Notes: a model not told the origin generated them from the letters alone. A DNA stretch of 64,000 nucleotides from an uncultured Faecalibacterium sp. (GCA_934525845.1 CAKSZS010000004.1:1-64000); one strand, 5' to 3'. Positions 7,501 through 15,634 are shown, numbered from the stretch's first letter. Numbers and translations: made by a program.

Positions 7501-8951
7501 GTGGCGTAGGCGGTGTCCTCGGGCAGAGAACCGTCCACGCTGACAAACTCCGGCAGGGCCGGACGGAAATCCAGATACGCCTTTTTGTCCGCGGCCGGAT
7601 CGTCCGAGACGGCAAGGATGTGCAGGCGGGTGCCGATCATCTGGCCGACCTGCAGGCAGGAATCGAGGAAGGCCTGCCCGTAGGAACCTACGCCCAGCAG
7701 CAGGACGTTCAGATCTTGCGCGGTCGTTCCGCACTCATAGAGCGGGTGCTCGTACAGGAGCTTCTGGACCAGCAGCCGGGGATCGGCCAGGCTGGCCTGC
7801 CGGTACTCCTGCTGCTGGCTGCACAGACGATCCAGATGCTGGATCGCCTTCAGCAGATCCTGCTTCAGGAGGGAGCAGCTCTCATAGCGGTGGGACGCAC
7901 GATAGGCCAGGCAGTCCCGCAGGATCTGGGTGACGTGCTCCAGCAGGATGGGATCCGAATTGATCACGGAGTCCTTGAACACCTTGGAATTCTGGACGAT
8001 CTGGGCAAGGTTGGGGTAATAGGTGTCCTGGTACAGGCCGTCCGGGATGGTGTCGGACACGATAACGGCGTGGAACAGGGTCGCACCCAGCGAGTAGATG
8101 TCCGAACGATCGTTTTTGCAGGTCTCCGGGGCATGGTAGCCGGGGGTGCCGAGAATGGAAAGCTCTGCATCGCTGGCGCTGTAGTGGCGCAGGGTGTTGA
8201 TGTCGTAAAGGGAGATCGTGGAATCGGCGCGGCGGTCGCTGTTGTACGGCAGCATGAAGTTGGAGGGTTTGATGTCCAGATGCAGCAGGCCGGCTTCGTG
8301 CAGAGCCTTGATGCAGTCGGTCAGGTCGACCAGGACGGACAGAATGGTGCGGAGCTTCTCCTCCGGGCGCTGCTTCGGATCCTGCCGCAGTTCACGCAGG
8401 TAGTCCTCGAAGGTCTCGCCGGAGAAGCCGGAAGACCAGATGTAGACGGTGGGCTGCACCAGAGTTTCTTTGGCGGTCTCGGCGGAGAGACCGAAGAACT
8501 GAGCCAGCCGGTCGGTGCGCGTCGGCTGGGCCGAGGGGCGGGGGGTCGGACAGCCGTAAAGCACTTCGCCTTCCTGAATGTAGCGCTTCAGGACTTCATT
8601 CTCGGGGTCTTCCTCTGCCTGCCACAGCAGCCGGTAGGCGTTGAGGTAGCTTTCGCACATGGAACCGAATTTGCGCACCGTGCCGCAGCCGGGGATCAGC
8701 TGGCCGTTGGGCAGCCGTTCCAGGGTGTAGTAGCCGTTTTCGTCTGCGGAGTCGCAGGGGTAAAACTCTTTGAGCTTGCCGGTCTTGACCGTGCCGTCCG
8801 GCAGAGTGCGGCGGGCATCGTAGCAGACGGTAGAGCCGCCCGCACCGATGCATTTGAGGATGGTGTACTGTTCCGGCGCACTGCCGTCCCGCTTCCGGGA
8901 GAGCAGAAGGGTGGAGCCGTCTGCCAGGTACTGGCGTTTGTTCTCGGCCAT
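4587..8951 (-). CDS. Giant protein: kinase - Rossmann - RyR-like - second Rossmann - PD-(D/E)XK nuclease
   Basis: A 1,454-residue multidomain protein. Residues ~28-370 form a Hanks-type kinase: glycine loop GAGGS (36-40), KEFYP (Lys61), HLDIKPSN (Asp226, Asn231), DIN in place of DFG (Asp250) and GTPGYHAPE (268-276). Next is a Rossmann-like segment with GVGSYG (420-425), then an RyR-like region with EHRRW (689-693). Residues ~890-1050 look like a second Rossmann-type, possibly CARF-like, sensor (weak inference). The C-terminus carries NELD (1353-1356) and VECK (Glu1369, Lys1371), the D-x12-E-x-K signature of PD-(D/E)XK nucleases, resembling DUF1887/Card1. AAAGGA precedes the start. The PP2C gene lies 30 nt upstream in the same unit. 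Function inferred: ligand- and phosphorylation-controlled nuclease. Confidence 0.8.
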   Translation of the reverse strand: MAENKRQYLADGSTLLLSRKRDGSAPEQYTILKCIGAGGSTVCYDARRTLPDGTVKTGKLKEFYPCDSADENGYYTLERLPNGQLIPGCGTVRKFGSMCESYLNAYRLLWQAEEDPENEVLKRYIQEGEVLYGCPTPRPSAQPTRTDRLAQFFGLSAETAKETLVQPTVYIWSSGFSGETFEDYLRELRQDPKQRPEEKLRTILSVLVDLTDCIKALHEAGLLHLDIKPSNFMLPYNSDRRADSTISLYDINTLRHYSASDAELSILGTPGYHAPETCKNDRSDIYSLGATLFHAVIVSDTIPDGLYQDTYYPNLAQIVQNSKVFKDSVINSDPILLEHVTQILRDCLAYRASHRYESCSLLKQDLLKAIQHLDRLCSQQQEYRQASLADPRLLVQKLLYEHPLYECGTTAQDLNVLLLGVGSYGQAFLDSCLQVGQMIGTRLHILAVSDDPAADKKAYLDFRPALPEFVSVDGSLPEDTAYATLNFLYPSQLLPEDDPSFRLCSLNQRAAEEIADASLRTQQEYHYVFVTLENSALSRNLAQAMSDALCSAWNTRYPVAYTQSGEETAETAADSLLHPVWTGRPLAIDSIDKDLAEMAFNTHMSWMSAMNSDIPAERERLFAGKTADDRYNFASSVSFVLSIQYKLHSLGLACRDLPEAAQLFQEQVLDRRASDPAAQKQFDQLVALEHRRWVLDRVTAGWRAPRTPDGALDLQSCVDHGAVRDKERRTHPCLVRSGEAAPLRGEDYKANHHAKWDDGLLDPSLDELDQMSIQLHRCFHRSAEAFRRSTSYQDDLEFLREQLSPDNKDALQKLGQYEFALKNILHGSESYTRQYGHYHEQLEEAAGQLPGESSRRFLDRLNTLKKLFFPVIESNLYRDYKANDDLLVERIPYILTYRHPRTLAAVFEDGRRTDGRKPSEAAFSNAAAATMLSPDQILYFYCFDADSRADLLHTRLCNTLNYFNTRKTHCTIHLLVCCLNEVRDTEAAALENALNGLRGNEAFHSAGAAQLGEIRLETAADHTGALQIFRRVLEETPVDLFDCGNQLFSVLEDNFDFFQVLKELRQPRFQFDWPHKKFISIKDCTTLHYVQNDSFLRVNDMFALMSASDRRFNLPEFADDYETLWKICSSSQNRFDYSIKNWNRLCLNLADYDKKQPALVSITKLYQPNAVFRSFQQFLPEYTFPAVKKLLQEMADLGLASADSTIVRCTSDTCRLTLTAPENYLPNLQKIFHDPHILLSYYDPHIELEADQRTYSFRCCSLQVDNAAIEYLSDNAQSILNALQENGYIQDLQMQLAENRASFAYSSPRIKHLLTHAGEILELYAYYDILKTGYFDDVVTGYTFSWAKGAVQNELDLVLTKGFQSMIVECKAVEQLKADFYFKLDSLGQQFGVGTTLVMLSNTYYENHPDRKAANALQKDRGSQMGILTITRRSDLENIGQVLANEMKQRQSVR

Positions 8952-8981
8952 AAAAATCGTTCCTTTCTGTTGCTGCCGGCA

Positions 8982-9659
8982 TTACCATCGGCTCCGCACC
9001 AGGGCGATGTAGCTGCAGTCGTCTGCGATCCGGGCGTTCTGCAGGGCACCGTCCAGCTGCTTCCAGTTCATGGCCTGCAGCGGCTCACGCACGGCGCGCC
9101 CGTGTAGGGCGCGCAGGCAGCCGTCGGAGCACAGCAGGACGCCTTCGCCGAGGGGCAGCACCTGCTCCCGGACGGCGACCGCCAGGCTGGCATCTTTGGT
9201 CGTGGTCAGGCAGGGCTGGCCGCCGTAGGTCTTCGGCTGCAGCAGGAGCTGCGGGGTGTCGGAGCCAAGCCCGAAGATGCCGCCGTCGCCCAGATTGATG
9301 AGGGTCGTCCGTCCGGTCGCCTTTTCCAGAAATGCCATCAGGAAGGTGCTGCCGTAATCGCTCAGCGGTTCCTCCGGCTGCTTGAACTGCTCGATCCGGT
9401 ACAGGATCTGTTCCGTGAGCAGATAGGCCAGCTTTTTCGGTGGGTAGCGGAAAAAGGCGGCGCCTTCCCAGTCCATGATCTCGCCGGCGGCTTCACAGGC
9501 CAGCCGGGCACCTTCTGCGGCCTTCCGGCAGGCGGACGCACCGTCCGCCAGCACAATGGCGGCGGCAGCGGCATTCTCCCGCCGGTAGACGAAGTCCTGG
9601 TTGTTTTGGTGGTGGGATAGATGGTATTCGCCGATCTTACTGAATTGATGGATCTGCAT
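8982..9659 (-). CDS. PP2C-family protein phosphatase (compact)
   Basis: Small PP2C-type Ser/Thr phosphatase of 225 aa. Metal-site motifs: NQDF (Asp22), LADGAS (Asp39), LGDGGIF, LLCSDG and ADDCS, in the usual PP2C order. There are no membrane helices or extra domains. An AGGAG ribosome site precedes the ATG. It is the first gene of a unit with the giant kinase-nuclease 30 nt downstream and is preceded by an island-type promoter at 9698-9735. It most likely dephosphorylates that kinase or its targets, by analogy to kinase/PP2C pairs; this is inference. Confidence 0.88.
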   Translation of the reverse strand: MQIHQFSKIGEYHLSHHQNNQDFVYRRENAAAAAIVLADGASACRKAAEGARLACEAAGEIMDWEGAAFFRYPPKKLAYLLTEQILYRIEQFKQPEEPLSDYGSTFLMAFLEKATGRTTLINLGDGGIFGLGSDTPQLLLQPKTYGGQPCLTTTKDASLAVAVREQVLPLGEGVLLCSDGCLRALHGRAVREPLQAMNWKQLDGALQNARIADDCSYIALVRSRW

Positions 9660-9697
9660 CGTGGGGTGAATCTCCTCTCATGTCATTTGCTGATGGG

Positions 9698-9735
9698 AGT
9701 ATACCGCGCTGCAGACCGGAAATGAAACGGGGGAA
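9698..9735 (-). promoter_or_regulatory. Island promoter motif, site 1 (PP2C/kinase-nuclease unit)
   Basis: Minus strand: TTCCCCC (9729-9735), 25 nt, TATACT (9698-9703). The -10 is near-perfect. The motif starts directly after the stop codon of the upstream gene (9736). No clear 5' stem-loop follows. Confidence 0.7.
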
Positions 9736-12700
9736 TCAATCGGAGGCCGACAGCGCATCACAGCCGTTGTTTTCCAACAGGTAGAGGTACAGCTCGCACA
9801 CCAGATACATATCAAAGATGTTCTTGGTGTTCAGCGGCTGGAACCGTGCAGCGGCAAGCAGCTCCCGGGTCGCTTCGGAATAGTTTTTGTATACGCTCGG
9901 GAAGGATCTCTGCGTCTCCGGATCCAGGAGGAAAACATAAGAGTTGAAATGCAGCGCCAGCAGCTCACTGCGGGTGATGCGGGTGAGCAGCCGGCGGGCA
10001 AGGATGCCGGAAATGTCGGCAGACAGTGCCGGCATCTGGACGATGTAGCGGGTGTCGACCTTCTGCAGGAACGAATTCAGATCCGCGGCCCGGTACTCCC
10101 GCTGCCCCAGGAAGAAGCGGTCGGAGACCGATACATTGTAGCCGTATGCCCGGATCGCTGCAGCCTCTTTTTCCCGCTGCTTCTGGGAGACGTTCTTCTG
10201 GGCTGGGCGCAGCCCCCAGAACTCGTGGCCGTTGTCCAGCTGAACGCGCTGAAACCGGTAGCCGGATCGTTCCAGAAGCTGCTGCAGCGCCGCGGTCTGG
10301 GCGGCCTGCAGATCCTGCTGCTGCCGTTTTTTCCGGGCGGCTTCCCAGCGGCGCTCCTCCTGGGGAGAAAGAACGGAAAGGGGGGCACCGCTCAGACCTT
10401 CGGCAAAAGCAGCGCTTGCCCGCTCTTCCAGGCAGGCGGGGACGGCGGGAAACGCTGTTTCCGGATCTTCGGCCTGCTTGGCGGCCGCGTCCTTTCCGGC
10501 CGCATAAGCGCTTTCGATGACCTGTTTCGGGAAAGAGGGCGCCGGAAGCGGCAGGGCGGTCAGCTCCGGCTTCGGCAGGGTGCACTTCAGCGCATCCTGC
10601 CGCTGGATGTCATAGCCGATGGCCTGAAGGAGCTTGAGGGCGTTGTTCACCGTGACGCGCATTGCGGAAGCGTTCGCATCCTCGGCAGCGTCTGCGGCGG
10701 TGCCCTTTTTGCGTTCCAGCTCCAGGAAATCGGCGGTGTCGGGGTCCAGACGGGCCTCGATGTCATCCGGACGCAGCGGAGTGGTGGCGTTGCTGTTCCG
10801 CACCAGCACATGAAGGACGGCCACCATGAGCTGGCGCATGGCGGTGCTGTAACGGCCGGCCTGGGAATGGACACGGGCGTCCAGGGCATCGACCACCCGG
10901 CGGAAGCCGGCGTCCTCTTCTCCGGGGAACGCGGCGCACAGCTGATCGTGCAGGTTCCACTGGAAGGAATACTGCAGGCAGTTCAGATCGGACAGACGGG
11001 CCGCATAGGCCTCTTTTTCGTCGGGATCGCCGGCGTCCAGAGAATAGCCGGAGGTGGCGTTGTCCAGCTCGGCCAGATAGTCGGCTGCCAGATCGGCGGC
11101 CGTGCTCTCGCCGGAAGCGATGCGGATGCGGTTCAGACCGATGGAATCCGGATCCAGCACCAGATAATGTTCCAGAATGAACTTGACCAGGGCGTTGGGC
11201 CTGTACGGCAGTTCCAGCAGATCCTGGAAGCGCCAGTCTTTGTAGAACAGGGTGCCTGCCTCGGCCTGCGAGAGGAGCGGCGGGTCCTGCCCGGCGTCGT
11301 CGGCCTTCTTTTTGACGGCGGCCGCCTTGCGGGTGCAGGCATCGATCAGCTTTTCGGCGGCATCGATCCGCTCGCCGGGGGTCAGGTGCAGCTCGGTGTG
11401 ATACAGGAAATACAGGTAGATGCATTCCACAAAGGATTTGTAGTTGATGCCCTCGCCGGTCGGCTCTTTTTCCAGCGCGGTGGAACTGCTGAGCGTCGGG
11501 TCCAGTGCCCGCAGGAGGTTGTCGCAGTAATAGTCCTGGAAGAGGTTGATCTCAATGTCGCGGTCGTGGTCGGGATGATCGTCCAGTGTAAAGTTCATCC
11601 CGAACATGAAGGCGAAATAGTACAGTGCGACCTTGGTCTTGCCGTTGGAGCGGAAAGAGCCGCTGGCCAGATCGCTGCAGAGTTCCAGCAGGGCAAACTG
11701 GGCGGATTCCTTCCGGGCAAGATCCTGTGCATCTTTTTTGTCCTGCTTGTAAACTGCGGCCATCTCGCCGATCTCCTGGGTGCGGGTCACACGGGGGATG
11801 GTTTTCAGCTGGGCACGCAGATCTTTTTCCAGGCCGTTCAGCAGCTGCGCCAGCGCTTCGGGCGATGCGGCGCCGCGGCCTGCGGCATCCGCACACTGCT
11901 GTACCAGCACAAGGTCGGAGGATGCGGCGGGCACGTTCTGCTCTGCGAGAAGCGCGTGCATCTGCTGCCGGGTCGCCGGGGAAAGATCCAGCTTGTCCAG
12001 AGAAGGGCACGGCAGAGCATGAGCGTGCAGGTGCTGCAGCAGCAGGACCTGCGCGAGCAGGGCGCCGCTGCTCAGCGCTGCCAGGGCATCGACGGCGCCG
12101 GCCCTGGGGCAGCTGCCGATCTTTTTCTGCAGCAGCTCCGCGCCCGCTTCCGGGGTCATGGCATCAAAGGCGGCGCGGTCTTCGCCTAACAGGGCATCGG
12201 CCTGCGCGGTCGGCTGAAAGCGGCTCTGATAATTCGCAAGGCGGCCTGCGATCCACTGGAGCAGGGCGGGATCGCTCATCTGGCCGGTGGTGCTGTCCGG
12301 CAGCTTCTGCACGAAAAGATCATCGGTGATCCGGGAGACCAGCCGGGTGCGCTGCTCCCCGGCGGGCAGGCGGGCCAGAGCGGCCTTTTCTGCCGCAGAG
12401 AGACCCTCGGCGGCCCAGTTCAGGATGGCGGTGATGTCGTACCGCCGGAAGGTCTCCCCTGCCCCGATCAGGAACTTTTTCAGGATGGCGACGCGCACCG
12501 GATCTTCCGCATATTCCGGTGCCAGACGCCGGACCAGACGCTCCATGTAGTCCGTGGTCCTGGGAAATTCGGCGTACATCGTATGGAATGTTTTCAGCAG
12601 CCGCTGCCGGACCTCATTCTGTGTGGGGATCGTATCCAGCAGGCTGTGGTTTGCCAGCAGATCCCGGGCCAGCTTTTTGCCGGCTTCTTCGCCGGCCTGT

Positions 12701-12912
12701 TTGCTGGCTTCATCGCTCTCATCGGGGCAGCAGTACGCCTTGCACAGGTTCTCCAGGTCGCGAAGACGGAAATAGCGGGTCTCCCGGGATGCACGCTCCA
12801 CGCCGGCAAGTGCATCCGCAAATGCTTCCCGGCAGTAGTAGCTTGCCAGATTTTCCTGCGTCCGTTGGAACAGGTACATCGTATTTTTGGTAAATTCATA
12901 GGACTGCGGCAT
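9736..12912 (-). CDS. Large protein of unknown function (1,058 aa)
   Basis: I do not recognise this protein. The frame is open to 13140, but the ATG at 12912 is chosen because GAGGAGGG lies just upstream and a good promoter (12975-13003) fits it. The product starts MPQSYEFTKNTMYLF, appears mostly helical and charged, and has no obvious signal peptide, membrane helix or P-loop. Lys- and Ala-rich stretches in the middle suggest a scaffold-like region, and the last ~200 residues look like a separate globular part. It sits between two island units, on the same strand as the PP2C/kinase-nuclease genes, and ends right at their promoter. Role unknown. Confidence 0.75.
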   Translation of the reverse strand: MPQSYEFTKNTMYLFQRTQENLASYYCREAFADALAGVERASRETRYFRLRDLENLCKAYCCPDESDEASKQAGEEAGKKLARDLLANHSLLDTIPTQNEVRQRLLKTFHTMYAEFPRTTDYMERLVRRLAPEYAEDPVRVAILKKFLIGAGETFRRYDITAILNWAAEGLSAAEKAALARLPAGEQRTRLVSRITDDLFVQKLPDSTTGQMSDPALLQWIAGRLANYQSRFQPTAQADALLGEDRAAFDAMTPEAGAELLQKKIGSCPRAGAVDALAALSSGALLAQVLLLQHLHAHALPCPSLDKLDLSPATRQQMHALLAEQNVPAASSDLVLVQQCADAAGRGAASPEALAQLLNGLEKDLRAQLKTIPRVTRTQEIGEMAAVYKQDKKDAQDLARKESAQFALLELCSDLASGSFRSNGKTKVALYYFAFMFGMNFTLDDHPDHDRDIEINLFQDYYCDNLLRALDPTLSSSTALEKEPTGEGINYKSFVECIYLYFLYHTELHLTPGERIDAAEKLIDACTRKAAAVKKKADDAGQDPPLLSQAEAGTLFYKDWRFQDLLELPYRPNALVKFILEHYLVLDPDSIGLNRIRIASGESTAADLAADYLAELDNATSGYSLDAGDPDEKEAYAARLSDLNCLQYSFQWNLHDQLCAAFPGEEDAGFRRVVDALDARVHSQAGRYSTAMRQLMVAVLHVLVRNSNATTPLRPDDIEARLDPDTADFLELERKKGTAADAAEDANASAMRVTVNNALKLLQAIGYDIQRQDALKCTLPKPELTALPLPAPSFPKQVIESAYAAGKDAAAKQAEDPETAFPAVPACLEERASAAFAEGLSGAPLSVLSPQEERRWEAARKKRQQQDLQAAQTAALQQLLERSGYRFQRVQLDNGHEFWGLRPAQKNVSQKQREKEAAAIRAYGYNVSVSDRFFLGQREYRAADLNSFLQKVDTRYIVQMPALSADISGILARRLLTRITRSELLALHFNSYVFLLDPETQRSFPSVYKNYSEATRELLAAARFQPLNTKNIFDMYLVCELYLYLLENNGCDALSASD

Positions 12913-12974
12913 CAGATTCCCTCCTCGTCCCTGCGGTCTTACGCAGGCTCTTTCCCACAAAGTGAAAATTGGAA

Positions 12975-13003
12975 TGTAATCATTATACCATTTCTGGATG
13001 AAT
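12975..13003 (-). promoter_or_regulatory. Sigma-A-like promoter of the 1,058-aa gene
   Basis: On the minus strand CTGGCA, 17 nt, TATAAT, just upstream of the 12912 start. It differs from the TTCCCCC-type promoters used by the neighbouring units, so this gene may be expressed constitutively. End positions are approximate. Confidence 0.6.
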
Positions 13004-13054
13004 GTGCCAGTGACAGGATGTCCAAACTTTCGACGGGGATTTTGGAAGGACGTG

Positions 13055-13092
13055 TTCCCCCTTTCAAAACGGCCCAAAAGTGCCTGCATACT
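13055..13092 (+). promoter_or_regulatory. Island promoter motif, site 2 (kinase/VTT unit)
   Basis: TTCCCCC (13055-13061), 25 nt, CATACT (13087-13092); the kinase ATG follows at 13139. No convincing 5' stem-loop. Confidence 0.65.
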
Positions 13093-13138
13093 TTCAGATG
13101 TCAGAACAAACCGCAGAAACAGAGAGGAAGGATCACAC

Positions 13139-14689
13139 ATGGCGGTAAAAAAAGATTACAGCGGCATGACCCTGCGCGGCAGAACGCGGGATTACCGTCT
13201 GGAGAAGGCGGGCGGCTCCGGCGGAGAAGGCTGCATCTATACCCTGCAGGGAGAACCTGCACTGGTGGCAAAGATCTACCATGAGGACCGGTACACCACC
13301 GCCCCCAAAGACCGCGCCTATCAGCAGCGCAAGCTGGAGGCCATGCTGAAGCTCAAATTCGATCCCCGCTACAGGGGACACTGGTGCTTTGCCTGGCCGC
13401 AGGACATCCTGTTCTGCAATGGCCGGATGGTGGGCTACATCATGCCCCGGATCGACACCCAGTATATGCTGAGCAGCGTTTACGGCGATACCTGCGCCCA
13501 GGTGTTCCCGGGCTGGACCTGGCAGACCATGACGCTGGTGGCCTACAACCTGGCCGTCAACGTTGCGGCACTGCACCGCAGCGGCATCGTGGCGGGCGAT
13601 CTGAACCCGGCCAACATGATGGTCGACCCCACCAACCATCTGGTCTCGATGATCGACTGCGATTCCTACGACATCTGGGATCCGGACACCGGCGAGCACT
13701 TCCCCTGTATGGTCGGCAGTGCCGAGGTGCTGGCACCGGAACTCCAGATGGTGGGCAATCTGAGCAGCCCGAAGGCGAAGTTCACGAAGGAATCCGACAA
13801 CTTCTCCCTGGCGATTCTGATCTTCAAGCTGCTGATGAACGGATACGATCCCTTTGCCAAGCGCAGCCTGAACCCCGGCGGCTCCACGCCGGCGGTGACC
13901 AATGTCAATATGGATATCCTGACCGGTGCCAGCGTGTATGTGCGCGCCATCCCCGGCAAGGCGCGCCCGCTGGGTGCCCCGGATTTCTCCATCCTGCCGC
14001 AGGAGGTGCAGGATCTGTTCCAGAAGGTGTTTACCTATGGGGCCTACCCGGACTTCATGAAGAAGATCCCCCTGCGCCCTACGGCGGAGCAGTGGTGCAC
14101 GGCGCTGGATAAGATGTACCTGTCCATGAACCAGAAGTCCCAGTGGACGCAGTGTGCGGCCGATCCGCATCATCTGTACCCGGCCGGCCTTTCCAGCTGC
14201 CCGTGGTGTCGTGCCCGGAAGGATCTGGAGGACTATCTGAAACAGTCGTTCGGCACGGCTGCAGTGCCGGCTGCTCCGGCAGCGCCGGCAAACCAGACCG
14301 GCCCCGCCGCCGCTGCGGCCAGCGCCCAGCGCTCGCCGTGGCTCTTTCTGGCACTGATGACCGCGTTCAGCGTGTTGGGCGGCGTGCTCTTCGGGCCGCA
14401 GTTGGCCGCAGTGTCCTCCATGGAACTCAGCGCATCAGATCTGCAGATCATCACGAGCCTGGTGGGCGCAGGCATCAGCATTGCCATCGCGGTGCACTTC
14501 TGGAAGCGCTACCCCGCCGCCGCTTCGCCCTGGCCCTACTGGCTGTTCAGCGCATCCATGTGCCTGCTGACGCCGCTGGCCACGGTCGTGCTGGCAGCTG
14601 CTGTGGCCATGGTGCTGGAAGTGCTGAAGATGGTCTTTATGTGCCTTTTCGGCGTGGGACTCTTTATGAGCCTGCTGGGCGGCGGCTGA
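13139..14689 (+). CDS. Membrane-anchored YegI-type protein kinase with zinc ribbon
   Basis: A 516-aa Hanks-type kinase of the YegI/TerY-associated group. The ATG at 13139 has GAGGAAGG upstream. Motifs: GGSGGEG loop (25-31), VAKIYH (Lys45), GDLNPANMMVD (Asp154, Asn158; His replaced by Gly as usual in this group), IDCDSY (Asp173) and LAPE (198-201). A zinc-ribbon-like element follows (C339, H344/345, CPWC at 354-357), then an Ala/Pro linker and hydrophobic segments from ~403 to the end that should form about four membrane helices. The kinase domain probably faces the cytoplasm. A VTT-family membrane protein is encoded next. Likely substrate unknown. Confidence 0.87.
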   Translation: MAVKKDYSGMTLRGRTRDYRLEKAGGSGGEGCIYTLQGEPALVAKIYHEDRYTTAPKDRAYQQRKLEAMLKLKFDPRYRGHWCFAWPQDILFCNGRMVGYIMPRIDTQYMLSSVYGDTCAQVFPGWTWQTMTLVAYNLAVNVAALHRSGIVAGDLNPANMMVDPTNHLVSMIDCDSYDIWDPDTGEHFPCMVGSAEVLAPELQMVGNLSSPKAKFTKESDNFSLAILIFKLLMNGYDPFAKRSLNPGGSTPAVTNVNMDILTGASVYVRAIPGKARPLGAPDFSILPQEVQDLFQKVFTYGAYPDFMKKIPLRPTAEQWCTALDKMYLSMNQKSQWTQCAADPHHLYPAGLSSCPWCRARKDLEDYLKQSFGTAAVPAAPAAPANQTGPAAAAASAQRSPWLFLALMTAFSVLGGVLFGPQLAAVSSMELSASDLQIITSLVGAGISIAIAVHFWKRYPAAASPWPYWLFSASMCLLTPLATVVLAAAVAMVLEVLKMVFMCLFGVGLFMSLLGGG

Positions 14690-14707
14690 GAAAGGGGGAT
14701 GCGGACG

Positions 14708-15304
14708 ATGAACATTCCGGAAACTTCTGCAGGAGCGGTCCGCCGCAGACGGCTGTCTCCCCGCCGCCTGGTGCAGTTGGCGCTGCCCCTGCTGGCGGCA
14801 CTGGGCATTTCGGCGCTGTATCTGGTGTTCCGGCAGCAGGTGCAGGAGCTGGCGCTGCTGGGCTACGGCGGGCTGTTTGCAGCCTGCCTGGCAGCAAATT
14901 CGACCGTACTGCTGCCGGCCAGCAGCACCCTGTTTACGGCCAGCGCATCCATGGCGCTGGACCCGGTGCTGTGCTGCCTGATCGGTGCAGCGGGTGCAGC
15001 AGCTGGAGAACAGGTCAGCTACTGGTGCGGCCGTACCGGGGCCAAGGCGGCAGCCGGTACAGGCTCCCGGAAAGCGGACCGCTTTGCCGCGCTGGTGGAG
15101 CGGTATGGAGCGCTGGCAGTGCTGGCGTTTGCCTTTCTGCCGCTGCCCCTGTTTGATCTGGTGGGGCTGGCCTGCGGTGCGGCAAAGATGCCGCTGCACC
15201 GCTATATCCCGGCCTGTTTTGTCGGGAAACTGCTGAAGATGGCCTGCTTTGTGCTGGCTGCACAGGGAATGCTGCCCGTGCTGCAGTCGATGCTGGGGGT
15301 CTGA
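14708..15304 (+). CDS. VTT/DedA-family membrane protein
   Basis: Small polytopic membrane protein (198 aa) of the SNARE-associated/VTT (DedA-like) superfamily, whose members are implicated in lipid scrambling and membrane homeostasis. Family-like features: LLPASSTLF, AAAGEQVSYWCGRTGA with the glycine motif, and FLPLPLFDLVGLACG with the re-entrant proline region. ATG 14708 is preferred over 14699 because AAAGGGGG ends at 14698. It is 18 nt after the membrane kinase, so the two may work together at the membrane (inference). Confidence 0.8.
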   Translation: MNIPETSAGAVRRRRLSPRRLVQLALPLLAALGISALYLVFRQQVQELALLGYGGLFAACLAANSTVLLPASSTLFTASASMALDPVLCCLIGAAGAAAGEQVSYWCGRTGAKAAAGTGSRKADRFAALVERYGALAVLAFAFLPLPLFDLVGLACGAAKMPLHRYIPACFVGKLLKMACFVLAAQGMLPVLQSMLGV

Positions 15305-15317
15305 CCCGAAAAAAGTG

Positions 15318-15382
15318 TTCCCCCTCCGGAAAGCCGGAGGGGGAATGCTACAGTAAATACAGCAGGAGGGAACAAACCCTCC
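15318..15382 (+). promoter_or_regulatory. Island promoter motif, site 3, with 5' stem-loop (tandem unit 1)
   Basis: TTCCCCC (15318-15324), 24 nt, TACAGT (15349-15354). Ten nt further on, GGAGGG (15365-15370) pairs with CCCTCC (15377-15382) around a 6-nt loop. The TTCCCCC block is itself part of a hairpin (CCCCTCCGG/CCGGAGGGG). Confidence 0.65.
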
Positions 15383-15428
15383 GGAGAAGCCCGGATCGAA
15401 GATCCTGCACAGGATCCGGGATCCAGGC

Positions 15429-15493
15429 TTCCCCCCTCCCGGAAAGCAGACGGGCGGTGCTACAGTAATGACAACAGGAGAGAGAAACTCTCC
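15429..15493 (+). promoter_or_regulatory. Island promoter motif, site 4, with 5' stem-loop (tandem unit 2)
   Basis: TTCCCCC (15429-15435), 25 nt, TACAGT (15461-15466). Exactly 10 nt later GGAGAG (15477-15482) pairs with CTCTCC (15488-15493). The stem differs from unit 1 by a compensated base pair. Confidence 0.65.
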
Positions 15494-15522
15494 GGGAAGA
15501 GCTGGAGCCAAAGCTCCTGCCC

Positions 15523-15589
15523 TTCCCCCCTTCGGAACATAAAACGGGAGGGTGTACAACAAAGATACCCCAGGGGAACAGATCCCCTG
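15523..15589 (+). promoter_or_regulatory. Island promoter motif, site 5, with 5' stem-loop (tandem unit 3)
   Basis: TTCCCCC (15523-15529), 25 nt, TACAAC (15555-15560). Again 10 nt later, CAGGGG (15571-15576) pairs with CCCCTG (15584-15589). This is the copy closest to the vWA gene. Confidence 0.6.
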
Positions 15590-15634
15590 CAAGAAGAAAC
15601 ACACACAACACAAAAAGAAAAGGAGAAATGAACT

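Noticed and set aside
4728..9107. Very long open frame (1,459 codons) on the plus strand
   Set aside because: It is antisense to the kinase-nuclease and PP2C genes, lacks domain motifs and a ribosome site, and arises from high-GC codon use.
9736..13140. Upstream start at 13140 for the 1,058-aa protein
   Set aside because: The extension would overlap the promoter region of both divergent genes; ATG 12912 has a strong ribosome site and the TATAAT promoter fits it.
15318..15589. CRISPR-like array
   Set aside because: Three degenerate units with internal hairpins and no uniform spacers; they fit tandem promoters better, and no cas genes are present.
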